30,093 bases of DNA from NCBI GenBank assembly GCA_964622455.1, contig CAZUQP010000023.1, forward strand, positions 1-30,093, read 5' to 3'. Under the pieces are notes generated by a model. It was not told the DNA's origin. It saw nothing but the letters and a program-made list of their open reading frames with translations, and made no database searches. Of this stretch, positions 15,716-24,001 are shown in pieces. The position numbers and the translations under genes are program-made. Position 1 is the stretch's first letter. The number at the start of each line of letters is the position of its first letter. The stretch comes from CAZUQP01 sp964622455. Lineage in GTDB: Bacteria > Pseudomonadota > Gammaproteobacteria > DSM-16500.

Positions 15716-16909
15716 ATGAACTCAACCGAAAAACGCGCAGCCCTGACCTTAGCCTCCATTATGTGTTTACGCATGCTGGGTCTTTTCATGGTGTTACCCT
15801 TATTTTCCCTCTATGCGCATGGATTAAGAGATGCTACCCCTTTTCTCATCGGCATTGCGATGGGGATTTATGGATTGACCCAGGCTATTTTTCAAATCCC
15901 CTTTGGCGCCTTATCCGATCATGTAGGACGTAAAAAAATCATTGCGCTTGGACTGATCTTATTTGCTTTGGGCAGCATCATTTCTGCAGAATCCAGAACT
16001 ATTTGGGGCATGATGCTGGGGCGCGCCCTGCAGGGCTCTGGTGCCGTTGGCAGCACCATCATGGCATTACTGGCCGATTTAACGCGCGAGAAAGAACGCA
16101 CCAAAGCCATGGCCATGATTGGCATCACGATTGGCATGTCTTTTTCGCTCGCTATGTTGATTGGGCCCCTATTGAATCCATGGTTACATGTGAATGGCAT
16201 ATTTTGGCTGGCTGCCTTTTTAAGTGTTATCGCCCTCTTCATTCTGGCAATTTATGTGCCGCATCCTGAAAAAACGGTGTGGCATGCTGATGCAGAACCT
16301 GAACGCCATTCATTTAAATTGATCTTAAAACACAAAGAACTCATGCGTTTTAATATTAGCATTTTTCTATTGCATGCGATTTTTACGGCGAGTTTTGTGG
16401 TTATCCCCATTAGTTTACAAACGATCGCAGGATTATCAGCCAATCATCAATGGATACTCTATTTACCGGCGCTTCTTTTAGCATTTATATGCACCATTCC
16501 TTGCATCGTACTCGCTGAAAAAAAACATTTGTTGAGACAATTTTTTCTCTTTGCTATTTTAATGTTAGGCATGGCAGAATTATTGCTATGGTTTTTTGCA
16601 GATAGCATCAGTCTATCAATGATCAGTTTATTTCTCTTTTTTACTGGATTTTCGACATTAGAAGCCTTTTTGCCCTCTCTCGTCTCTAAAACTGCGCCCA
16701 TTAAACGAAAAGGAACAGCGCTTGGCCTCTATTCTTGTTCGCAATTTCTTGGTATCTTTGCAGGCGGCTTGGCAGGCGGTTGGTTGTATGAAGTCTTTGG
16801 CCTGACTGATGTTTACCTCTTTTGTGTGATACTGGCCCTCCTCTGGATAGCTATTGCATTCCGCATAAAAAACCCGCAACATCAAACACACCATTCTCAC
16901 AGCCCATAA
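15716..16909 (+). CDS. MFS transporter, YajR-like
   Basis: 397 aa with twelve predicted hydrophobic spans. MFS motif A between TM2 and TM3 is visible as GALSDHVGRKK (64-74), and an R-x-x-Q-G-x-G motif occurs in TM4 (RALQGSGAVGS). The N-terminal TM1 (MCLRMLGLFMVLPLFSLYAHGL) resembles the YajR drug/proton antiporter-like group. E. coli YajR has an extra C-terminal YAM domain, which is absent here; the protein stops after TM12 with a His-rich tail. The substrate is unknown. It diverges from uvrA, and ssb follows 20 bp downstream with its own ribosome site, so co-transcription is likely. Confidence 0.88.
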   Translation: MNSTEKRAALTLASIMCLRMLGLFMVLPLFSLYAHGLRDATPFLIGIAMGIYGLTQAIFQIPFGALSDHVGRKKIIALGLILFALGSIISAESRTIWGMMLGRALQGSGAVGSTIMALLADLTREKERTKAMAMIGITIGMSFSLAMLIGPLLNPWLHVNGIFWLAAFLSVIALFILAIYVPHPEKTVWHADAEPERHSFKLILKHKELMRFNISIFLLHAIFTASFVVIPISLQTIAGLSANHQWILYLPALLLAFICTIPCIVLAEKKHLLRQFFLFAILMLGMAELLLWFFADSISLSMISLFLFFTGFSTLEAFLPSLVSKTAPIKRKGTALGLYSCSQFLGIFAGGLAGGWLYEVFGLTDVYLFCVILALLWIAIAFRIKNPQHQTHHSHSP

Positions 16910-16929
16910 AATATTTAGGAGAATTTGAC

Positions 16930-17376
16930 ATGGCAAAAGGCAGCATTAATAAAGTAATTTTAATTGGCAACTTAGGGCGCGACCCTGAGGTGCGTTACAC
17001 CCCCAACGGTTTAGCCGTTGCAAATATCACCATTGCAACCAGTGAAGCGTGGAAAGACAAACAAACCGGTGAAAATCAGGAACGCACTGAATGGCATCGC
17101 ATTGTGCTCTACGGTCGTTTAGCAGAAATTGCTGGGGAATATTTACGCAAAGGTTCCAAAATCTACATTGAAGGCCGTTTACAAACCCGCAAATGGCAGG
17201 ATAAAAACACGGGACAAGACCGCTATACCACCGAAATTGTTGCAGACTCGTTACAAATGTTAGACAGCAAAGGCAGCAGCCATCAGCAACAGAGTGAACC
17301 ATCTGCCGTTAAGCAGGATACCGAAACATCACAGCCAGAGCCTGCCGATAGTTTTGATGATGATATTCCGTTTTAG
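16930..17376 (+). CDS. ssb: Single-stranded DNA-binding protein
   Basis: 148 aa from ATG 16930, which has AGGAG 7 nt upstream and gives the canonical start MAKGSINKVILIGNLGRDPE; reading further upstream has no support. The OB fold (1-110) includes GNLGRDPEVRYTPNG, EWHRIVLYGRLAEIAGEYLRKGSKIYIEGRL and TEIVADSLQML. A flexible Gln/Ser-rich linker leads to the acidic tip DDDIPF that recruits replication and repair enzymes. The homotetramer coats ssDNA in replication, recombination and repair. It is flanked by the MFS gene and, 12 bp downstream, an SDR gene on the same strand. Confidence 0.98.
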   Translation: MAKGSINKVILIGNLGRDPEVRYTPNGLAVANITIATSEAWKDKQTGENQERTEWHRIVLYGRLAEIAGEYLRKGSKIYIEGRLQTRKWQDKNTGQDRYTTEIVADSLQMLDSKGSSHQQQSEPSAVKQDTETSQPEPADSFDDDIPF

Positions 17377-17388
17377 ACTAGATTATTT

Positions 17389-18147
17389 ATGAAAAATTTT
17401 TCCAACAAAGTTGCCTTAGTCACAGGTGCCGCCTCAGGAATCGGTCGCGCAACAGCGCGTGCCTTTGCGAATATAGGAGCAAAAGTAGCTGTTGTTGATT
17501 GGAACAAACAACAAGGTGAAGAAACTGCGGCCACTATCCGTGATCAAGGTGGAGATGCAAAATTCATTTATGCTGATGTCTCCAAAGCATCTGATGTAGA
17601 AAATATGGTTTCAAGTGCCGTAAAACATTTTGGTCGCTTAGACTATGCATGCAACAATGCTGGCATTGCTGGCGCAATGGCACCTTTGCATGAATATAGT
17701 GAAGAAAAATGGGATGAAGTTATTAACATCAATTTAAAAGGTGTTTGGCTTTGTATGAAATATGAAATGCCTGCTATGTTAAAAAATAATAGCGGTGCAA
17801 TTGTCAATATTGCTTCAACATTTAGCTTAACAGCAGCGCCAGAACATTATGGTTATGTTGCCAGTAAACACGGTGTGATTGGCATTACAAAATGTGCAGC
17901 GTTAGAATTTATTAAAAAAGGTATTCGTGTGAACGCCATTTGTCCCGGCGGAACTGAAACCGCCCAAATTGAAGAATGCAGACGCCTAAATCCAGAAATG
18001 ATAGGCCCCATTCTTGCTAAGCATCCTATCGGCCGATTAGCCGATCCTAGCGAAATTGCCAAAGCAGTGATTTGGCTTTGCTCAGATGAATCTTCATTTG
18101 CCGTAGGAAGTATTTTAAGAATGGATGGCGGTTTACTCGCTCAATAA
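17389..18147 (+). CDS. Short-chain dehydrogenase/reductase (classical SDR)
   Basis: 252 aa with all classical SDR motifs: cofactor loop TGAASGIG (12-19), NNAG (89-92), N115, catalytic S143 and Y156-x3-K160. An Asp at the end of beta-2 (AVVDWN, D37) suggests NAD(H) preference. PG at 187-188 and the DGG near the C-terminus are also standard. The substrate cannot be read from sequence; it resembles glucose-1-dehydrogenase/3-oxoacyl-reductase-like SDRs. It begins 12 bp after ssb and may be read through from it. No Shine-Dalgarno sequence is obvious before the ATG. Confidence 0.88.
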   Translation: MKNFSNKVALVTGAASGIGRATARAFANIGAKVAVVDWNKQQGEETAATIRDQGGDAKFIYADVSKASDVENMVSSAVKHFGRLDYACNNAGIAGAMAPLHEYSEEKWDEVININLKGVWLCMKYEMPAMLKNNSGAIVNIASTFSLTAAPEHYGYVASKHGVIGITKCAALEFIKKGIRVNAICPGGTETAQIEECRRLNPEMIGPILAKHPIGRLADPSEIAKAVIWLCSDESSFAVGSILRMDGGLLAQ

Positions 18148-18158
18148 GGGAAAGTAAT

Positions 18159-19142
18159 TCAACGATAGGATGAAAGAAAATGTTTAAAGAATTTCTGATA
18201 ACAAGACCATAAATTCGATACTAATAAATGTTTGGGAAACAGAAATAATCCAAAACAACTTCTGCGTTCGTTTAATGGATCTGCCTGACACGCTTGCATG
18301 GTCTCAATAAAAGTGTGGTGGCCGCGCTGTACAAAATCAGAAGCGATAGCAAGTGTTATCCATCTTGATTGATTGTCCGTCAAACATCCACAATGCCTAA
18401 AAATTTTTAATAATAATTGTATTCTACCCATGGTGCCTGAAGGCCCTGCAATTACGTTAAATCCGCGCTCACGCATAGTTTTTACATAAATTGATTTTTC
18501 CTCAGGCATGACATGAGATTGTATTCTACCGCGTAAACTAGGATTTGCATCAGGCCCAAACAAACAAGAAGGCTGCGCTTCTTCATACAAAATTTCACTC
18601 TCATTAGCTGAAATAGTATGGTACGGTAAAATAAAATAAACATTTTCCCAACCATATTTTGTGCCGGTTAATTCAAAATAAAATTGATCAACAAGAGCAA
18701 TATTAAAATCGATTCGATCTAATAACAATTTCAAAATAGATTGCAGCAGTTCCCATGAAACAGAGGAAGATTTTAATAATCGACGATAGGCAAAATAAAG
18801 TGGATCATGATTTTCTAATAATTCTTCTTTAAAATATGCTAAGGATTTTTTTAAACTGATATTAATTTTTTCATAATAACGTTCATGATTTTTTGGATTC
18901 ATTTTTCTACGAAGAAAATCTTCATAGAAAAAATGATTAAACTGACAAAATGCTGGACGCCAATACTGCGCCAGAGATGATAATATAAAATCGGCATATT
19001 TTCTCTCGAAAATAGCACGCTTTACCCAATTACCTTTTGAGTCACGCCAATCTGCGATATTTCCTTGCGTATCTATTAAAAACTTACCTTCAATTGAGAG
19101 ATTTTTCTCTTCCTGTGTCAATACTAAACGTGGTATAGCCAT
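18159..19142 (-). CDS. Uncharacterised 327-aa protein
   Basis: No family is recognised with confidence. The protein is soluble-looking, rich in Phe, Tyr, Leu and Arg, with no signal peptide or clear transmembrane helix. Two conserved-looking motifs stand out: a glycine turn GPSGTMGR (233-240) followed by a helix IQLLLKIF, and DFVQRGHHTFIETM (269-282) after a W-I-T-L-A helix. His275/His276, Thr277 and Glu280 are plausible active-site residues, but this is inference. GAGGA lies 9 nt before the ATG, and a TATAAT is at 19174-19179. It is convergent with the SDR gene (11-bp gap) and divergent from the oxidoreductase. AT-rich codon use and lack of known relatives make it a possible lineage-specific or effector gene. 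Confidence 0.6.
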   Translation of the reverse strand: MAIPRLVLTQEEKNLSIEGKFLIDTQGNIADWRDSKGNWVKRAIFERKYADFILSSLAQYWRPAFCQFNHFFYEDFLRRKMNPKNHERYYEKINISLKKSLAYFKEELLENHDPLYFAYRRLLKSSSVSWELLQSILKLLLDRIDFNIALVDQFYFELTGTKYGWENVYFILPYHTISANESEILYEEAQPSCLFGPDANPSLRGRIQSHVMPEEKSIYVKTMRERGFNVIAGPSGTMGRIQLLLKIFRHCGCLTDNQSRWITLAIASDFVQRGHHTFIETMQACQADPLNERRSCFGLFLFPKHLLVSNLWSCYQKFFKHFLSSYR

Positions 19143-19173
19143 AAGCTTTATCCTCGTTTTTGTTCTTCCTTTT

Positions 19174-19179
19174 ATTATA
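19174..19179 (-). promoter_or_regulatory. -10 element of the 327-aa gene
   Basis: Minus-strand TATAAT, 32 nt before the ATG; the -35 region is weak. Confidence 0.45.
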
Positions 19180-19228
19180 ACGTAATTAAATAGTGCGCTT
19201 CATGAAATAAAAATGTAATGTAATCAAT

Positions 19229-20206
19229 ATGCATGCGATTATTTTTAAAAATCTGGGTCCGCCTTCCGTATTAGAATGGAGCACGGTGCCCGATCTTGTT
19301 CCTGGGCCCGATCAATTATTAGTACGCGTAAAAGCTGCTGCATTAAACCGCGCAGATCTTTTGCAGCGACGCGGAAAATATCCACCCCCGCCCGGGGAAT
19401 CCTCTATTTTGGGATTAGAAATTGCAGGTGATGTTTCAGCCATCGGTAAAAATGTGACGCATTATCAATTAGGCGACCGCGTCTTTGGTTTGGTTGGCGG
19501 CGGCGGTTATGCAGAATATTGCTTGATCGATGCCCATACAGCAATGCCGATTCCAGAAAACCTTACCTACTCAGAAGCAGCAGCTATTCCAGAAGCTTTT
19601 TTGACTGCTAATGAAGCTTTATTTAATTTAGGTGGTTTAGAAATGGGTGAGACCGTTCTCATCCATGCGGGCGGAAGCGGTATTGGTACTGCTGCCATTC
19701 AACTCGCAAAAATGGTCGGTGCGATTGTGTTAACAACCATCGGTTCGCCGGAAAAAATTCGGAAAGTAGAAACACTTCAACCCGCGGCTATTTTTAATTA
19801 CAAGGAAGAAAATTTTATTGAGACAGTTCAATCTTACACCCATGATCATGGTGTAGATGTATTAATTGATTTTTTGGGCGGTCCGTATTTCGTGCGTAAT
19901 TTACAAATTTTAAGTATCACTGGACGTTTAATTTCGATCGGCTCCATGAGCGGTGGTAATGCTGAAATTAATCTTGATTTAGTGCGCAAAAAACGTTTGC
20001 AAATTAAAGGCCTCATCATGCGCTCACGATCACTCAAAGAGAAACGCATGATCACCGAACGTTTTAAAGAAAAGTGGTTACCTTTAATTGCAACAGGTGA
20101 ACTAAAACCCGTGATCGACTCAGTATTTGCGATGAAAGATGCATCGATTGCGCATGAATATATGGAAAAAAATGCGCATGTTGGGAAAATTATATTAGAA
20201 ATATAA
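19229..20206 (+). CDS. NAD(P)H quinone oxidoreductase, zinc-independent MDR (PIG3-like)
   Basis: 325 aa of the medium-chain dehydrogenase/reductase superfamily. The N-terminal GroES-like domain has VKAAALNRADLLQRRGKYPPPPG and ILGLEIAGDV, close to the PIG3/TP53I3 quinone oxidoreductase group. The Rossmann motif is HAGGSGIGTAAIQLAK. No structural-zinc Cys cluster is present, as expected for this group. It would reduce quinones using NADPH. The start gives MHAIIFKNLGPPSVL, the expected N-terminus; ribosome-site support is weak. It converges on the biotin ligase gene with an 11-bp gap and no evident terminator. Confidence 0.9.
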   Translation: MHAIIFKNLGPPSVLEWSTVPDLVPGPDQLLVRVKAAALNRADLLQRRGKYPPPPGESSILGLEIAGDVSAIGKNVTHYQLGDRVFGLVGGGGYAEYCLIDAHTAMPIPENLTYSEAAAIPEAFLTANEALFNLGGLEMGETVLIHAGGSGIGTAAIQLAKMVGAIVLTTIGSPEKIRKVETLQPAAIFNYKEENFIETVQSYTHDHGVDVLIDFLGGPYFVRNLQILSITGRLISIGSMSGGNAEINLDLVRKKRLQIKGLIMRSRSLKEKRMITERFKEKWLPLIATGELKPVIDSVFAMKDASIAHEYMEKNAHVGKIILEI

Positions 20207-20217
20207 AAACACTTGGC

Positions 20218-21003
20218 TTACCAACGAACACTGACTTCTCCATAGCAAAATGACTGCAACATTCCTGATTCATCTTTTAAAAGCAATTCACCTTTTTGAT
20301 TAATACCTTCTACAACACCTGTTATTGTTTTTTCTGGCGTAAAAACAGTGACCGCTTTATTGCATAGCACATCATATTTTTGCCAATCGGCTAAAAAAGA
20401 TTTTAATCCATCTGTCTCATACAGGGGAAGTTTGCTGAGCAACTCATTTAGCAATAATCCCGTGATACGATTTCTATCGATAGGTTCTTCCGTTATTTCT
20501 GCGAGATCTATCCAATTTTCCTCGGATGCTTCTTTGACATCCACATTTAATCCAATACCAATCACGACAGAAGCATGCGTACATTCCAATAAAATACCCG
20601 CCAATTTTCGATTGAATACTAATACATCATTCGGCCATTTCAACTGGACAGCCGTTTTGATGCCATACGCCTCTAGCGTTTTTGCAACCATCACAGCTAC
20701 TGCAATACTTAAACTTGAGATATCTAAGAGTTCTCTTTCAAACCGCCAAAGCATAGAGCAATAAATGTTAGTCCCCAAAGGTGAAAACCACGCACGTCCG
20801 CGCCTTCCCCGCCCTTTTGTTTGTGCTTCTGCTAAACAAACACTGCCTGAAAGTCCGCCCTTTTTGGCACTGGAAAGCAAATAGGAATTGGTTGAATCTA
20901 AAGTATTAAAAATATCCAACGCGGACAACTGCTGTCTATTTTCCGGTTCAATAAAAAAACAAATTTTTTGAGGGTCTAATAACTCGTATTTCATTTTTAT
21001 CAT
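20218..21003 (-). CDS. birA: Biotin-[acetyl-CoA-carboxylase] ligase without DNA-binding domain
   Basis: 261 aa. The catalytic domain is complete: DSTNSYL (36-42), the biotin/adenylate loop QTKGRGRRGR (61-70), KWPND (122-126) and the RKLAGILLE strand with K133. The SH3-like C-terminal domain closes with GVVEGINQKGELLLKDESG. It attaches biotin to the AccB carrier. The winged-helix repressor domain that precedes this core in E. coli BirA is missing, so it is a monofunctional (class I) ligase. There is no room for the domain upstream, since the next gene starts 71 bp away on the other strand. The ATG at 20992-20994 (MKYELL) is an alternative start. Confidence 0.93.
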   Translation of the reverse strand: MIKMKYELLDPQKICFFIEPENRQQLSALDIFNTLDSTNSYLLSSAKKGGLSGSVCLAEAQTKGRGRRGRAWFSPLGTNIYCSMLWRFERELLDISSLSIAVAVMVAKTLEAYGIKTAVQLKWPNDVLVFNRKLAGILLECTHASVVIGIGLNVDVKEASEENWIDLAEITEEPIDRNRITGLLLNELLSKLPLYETDGLKSFLADWQKYDVLCNKAVTVFTPEKTITGVVEGINQKGELLLKDESGMLQSFCYGEVSVRW

Positions 21004-21074
21004 TATAACCTATTGCATAATTTACAAAAAATCGTTTTAATAGAGGATTGATATCATGATGAAAGGACTTCAAA

Positions 21075-21650
21075 ATGAACACCGCACTTCTCTTGATCGA
21101 GTTTCAAAACGACTATTTCCCAAATGGCAGAATGCCGCTCGAGAAAAGCACTGAAATTTCGCAAAAAGCCCAGGAAGCGCTACAAGTATACCGTGCTAAA
21201 CAGTTGCCGGTCATTCATATTCAACAAATTTCTACTCGTCCAGATGCTATGTATTTTTTACCGTGTACTAAAGGGGTTGAATTTCATCCTAACCTGCACC
21301 CCATGAGAAATGAAGCCATCATCAAAAAACATTATCCTAACAGCTTTAAGGACACTGGCCTACTCAATCATTTAACTAAGCATCAAATTAATCATTTAAT
21401 TGTAGCGGGCATGATGACACATATGGGCATGGATGCAACGGTCAGAGCAGCTTATGATTTAGGATTTAATTGCACCGTCTTACACGATGCCTGCGCAACT
21501 AAAAATTTAGAATTTAATAATACGATTATTCCCGCACAAAGTGTGCACCATGCTTTTCTTGCAGCATTACAACCGCTTTATGCCAATATTATTAGTGTAA
21601 AAGAATTTTTGCAGACCACCAGCAATCGTCCCACTGTCGTGGATGCCTGA
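21075..21650 (+). CDS. Isochorismatase-fold (cysteine hydrolase-like) protein with altered active site
   Basis: 191 aa with the isochorismatase/nicotinamidase fold: TALLLIEFQNDYFPNGRMPL, VIHIQQ, AIIKKHYPNSFKDTGL, VAGMMTHMGMDATVRAAYDLGFNCTVLHDACAT. Lys85 matches the conserved catalytic Lys. The position usually occupied by the first catalytic Asp (I-D-x-Q) is Glu9. The usual nucleophilic Cys of the T-H-M-C motif is Gly118 (codon GGC at 21427-21429). True isochorismatases (EntB, PhzD) also lack the Cys, so enzymatic activity of another type is possible; a non-catalytic role is also possible. The gene diverges from birA by a 71-bp gap and ends just before a palindromic repeat. Confidence 0.85.
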   Translation: MNTALLLIEFQNDYFPNGRMPLEKSTEISQKAQEALQVYRAKQLPVIHIQQISTRPDAMYFLPCTKGVEFHPNLHPMRNEAIIKKHYPNSFKDTGLLNHLTKHQINHLIVAGMMTHMGMDATVRAAYDLGFNCTVLHDACATKNLEFNNTIIPAQSVHHAFLAALQPLYANIISVKEFLQTTSNRPTVVDA

Positions 21651-21656
21651 ATAATT

Positions 21657-21694
21657 ACAAATCTTCCCTAACCCTCCTTTTTCAAAGGAGGGAA
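21657..21694. repeat. Single palindromic repeat unit overlapping the hutI 3' end
   Basis: This 38-bp unit (ACAAATCTTCCCTAACCC.. to ..AGGAGGGAA) matches the reverse complement of the left unit at 12664-12701 at 37 of 38 positions by eye. It contains a perfect hairpin CCCTCCTTT-TTC-AAAGGAGGG at 21672-21692. It lies between the convergent ends of the isochorismatase-fold gene and hutI, and could terminate both. The hutI stop codon falls inside it. Confidence 0.85.
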
Positions 21695-22920
21695 TGTTGC
21701 TTCCCGTGTTTTATGATTGCTACCAGCGGATTTAATCCTATGTTGTAAGTAAGTTCCACCGGGTTTCTTATATCCCAGACAACAAAATCAGCCGCTTTGC
21801 CGACCGTTAAAGTACCGCACGTTTCCCCTAATCCTAATGCACGTGCAGCATTGATCGTCACGCCTTGTAAAGCTTCTTCAGGTGTTAAACGAAATAAAGT
21901 ACATGCCATATTCAACATAAATAATAAAGATGTCACGGGCGATGTTCCCGGGTTAGAATCCGTTGCAATTGCCATTGGCACTTCATCACGGCGCAATAAT
22001 TCAATCGGTGGCAAATGCGTCTCACGTAAAAAATAAAATGCACCCGGTAATAAAACAGCAACTGCGCCACTTGCAGCGAGCGCTTTAACGCCTGCTTCCG
22101 ATAAAAATTCTAAATGATCTACCGATAACGCTTTATATTTTGCAGCTAATATCGTTCCGCCTAAATCAGATAATTGATCTGAATGACACTTAATCGGAAG
22201 ATTATATTTTTTTGCGGCCACAAAAATTTTTTCGGTTTGCAAAAGATCAAAACCTATTTTTTCACAAAAAACATCCACATGATTTGCTAATTTTTGTTTA
22301 ACCACTTCTGGCAACACTTCTTGACAAATAAAATCAATATATTCATTTGCGCGATTTTGATATTCACTCGGCACCGTGTGCGCGCCTAAAAATGTTTTCA
22401 CGACGGTCATTGGTAATTTTTCTTCAATACGTCTGGCAACGCGCAAAATTTTTAATTCAGTTTCAAGGTCTAACCCATAACCTGATTTTATTTCGATAGT
22501 CGTCACACCGCTTTTTAATAATGCGCGTGCGCGTTTTAAGCTTTGTTGAAATAATTCTTCTTCAGATGCATCTCTGGTTGCAGATACTGTTGATCGAATG
22601 CCGCCGCCAAGACGTGCAATTTCTTCATAAGTTACGCCTTGTAAGCGCATCTCAAATTCATGGCTTCGATCGCCTGCATAAACTAAATGCGTGTGGCAAT
22701 CAATAAAGCCAGGCGTTATACAATATCCTTTCGCAGAAAACACTTCTCCCGCTAATGCTTCAGGCGATGCTTTTAAAGCGTCCATTTTACCTATCCAGGC
22801 GATCTTTCCATCTCGCACGGCCAATGCTGCTTCAGTCATGAGCCCATATGGTTTTTCGCCTTTTTCCATTGTTGCAAGCAAACAATTTATCCATAGCGCA
22901 TCCCATCGCTTGTTATTCAT
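21682..22920 (-). CDS. hutI: Imidazolonepropionase
   Basis: 412 aa from ATG 22918-22920, which has AAAGGA 8 nt upstream; an in-frame TTG one codon earlier is less likely. This is an amidohydrolase-superfamily enzyme: the metal-binding H-T-H of IDCHTHLVYAGDRSHEFEMR (about 70-90), then EIKSGYGLDLE, FLGAHTVP, KCHSDQLSDLGG, DHLEFLSE and ATDSNPGTSP. It opens the imidazolone ring to formiminoglutamate, the third step of histidine degradation. It is divergent from hutG with a 50-bp gap. The last three sense codons and the TGA lie in the palindromic repeat, so the natural C-terminus (..IIKHGKQHSLL) was probably reshaped by the repeat. Confidence 0.96.
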   Translation of the reverse strand: MNNKRWDALWINCLLATMEKGEKPYGLMTEAALAVRDGKIAWIGKMDALKASPEALAGEVFSAKGYCITPGFIDCHTHLVYAGDRSHEFEMRLQGVTYEEIARLGGGIRSTVSATRDASEEELFQQSLKRARALLKSGVTTIEIKSGYGLDLETELKILRVARRIEEKLPMTVVKTFLGAHTVPSEYQNRANEYIDFICQEVLPEVVKQKLANHVDVFCEKIGFDLLQTEKIFVAAKKYNLPIKCHSDQLSDLGGTILAAKYKALSVDHLEFLSEAGVKALAASGAVAVLLPGAFYFLRETHLPPIELLRRDEVPMAIATDSNPGTSPVTSLLFMLNMACTLFRLTPEEALQGVTINAARALGLGETCGTLTVGKAADFVVWDIRNPVELTYNIGLNPLVAIIKHGKQHSLL

Positions 22921-22970
22921 CAATGAAGTCCTTTAAAATAAAGATGTCTCGTTTAATATGAGCATACCCC

Positions 22971-23963
22971 ATGAGCTTTAATACTAGATATCTGCCACCT
23001 GATCAAGCTCAATGGCAAGGCCGCAGCGATATTCCGCCTGGTTCTCTTTTTTTTCAAATCATGCGGATGCTGAATTTAATGGAAAACAATCTCCCCACAA
23101 TAACTCAACCTACCTTTGCCTTGATTGGTTTTAAATGTGATGAAGGCATACGCCGCAACAAAGGCCGTCCGGGTGCTTTTGAAGGCCCCATTGCTATTCG
23201 ACAAACGTTGGCCAAACTTCCTATTCAAAAACAAAATTTTGCCTGTTTTGACGCAGGAAATATTGTGTGTCCTGATGGCGACCTTGAAAGTTCGCAAGAA
23301 GCATTAGGGGACGTCATCGCACTTTTACTAGCACACGGCATAACACCCATTGCACTCGGCGGTGGACATGAAATAGCCTGGGGACATTATCAAGGTATTG
23401 CTAAAATTTCTAGAAAGAAAAAATTAGGCATTGTTAATTTTGATGCGCATTTTGATATGCGTCCTTTGTTACCCGACGGAAAAGGAAGCTCTGGCACGCC
23501 CTTTTTGCAAATTGCAGAAGCGCATAAAAAAGCAAAACTTCGTTTTGATTACAATTGCATTGGCATCCAGCACGCGGGCAATATGCGTGCTTTAGTAGAA
23601 ACCGCAAAAAACTATAACACCCATATCATTTGGGCTGATGAGTTACATTTAGGGCAACTCGAAAAATGTACTGATTTCATTGACCGCATTATCGATCAAA
23701 ATGAATTAATTTATCTGAGTCTTTGCTTGGATGTATTTGCAGCGTCCGTTGCACCGGGTGTCAGCGCCCCGCAACCTTTAGGTTTATGGCCATGGCATGT
23801 GATTCCTCTGGTGCGGCAATTGGCCGCCTCAGGTAAGGCAGTAAGCTATGATCTTGCAGAATTATGCCCGCATTATGATTTTGATCAAGCAACCGCAAAA
23901 CTCGCTGCTAATTTAATTTATGAAATTATTCATCATCACAGTAGCCATTTTCATGCGGATTGA
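22971..23963 (+). CDS. hutG: Formimidoylglutamase (arginase/ureohydrolase family)
   Basis: 330 aa. The binuclear manganese site is visible: GGGHE (H133), NFDAHFD (D158, H160, D162) and LCLDVF (D254), followed by APGVSAPQPLGLWPW, typical of HutG. The first residue of the usual D-x-D is Cys252; I recall this C-x-D variant in other HutG proteins, so it is probably a subfamily trait. It hydrolyses formiminoglutamate to glutamate and formamide. The N-terminus (QAQWQGRSDIPPGSLFF) fits the family, supporting this start. No Shine-Dalgarno sequence precedes it, and TTTAAT lies 13 nt upstream of the ATG, hinting at a very short leader. It heads the hutG-hutU run. Confidence 0.93.
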   Translation: MSFNTRYLPPDQAQWQGRSDIPPGSLFFQIMRMLNLMENNLPTITQPTFALIGFKCDEGIRRNKGRPGAFEGPIAIRQTLAKLPIQKQNFACFDAGNIVCPDGDLESSQEALGDVIALLLAHGITPIALGGGHEIAWGHYQGIAKISRKKKLGIVNFDAHFDMRPLLPDGKGSSGTPFLQIAEAHKKAKLRFDYNCIGIQHAGNMRALVETAKNYNTHIIWADELHLGQLEKCTDFIDRIIDQNELIYLSLCLDVFAASVAPGVSAPQPLGLWPWHVIPLVRQLAASGKAVSYDLAELCPHYDFDQATAKLAANLIYEIIHHHSSHFHAD

Positions 23964-24001
23964 TATGATACTGTAAATCCGACACATTCAGGTATATTCC
24001 C

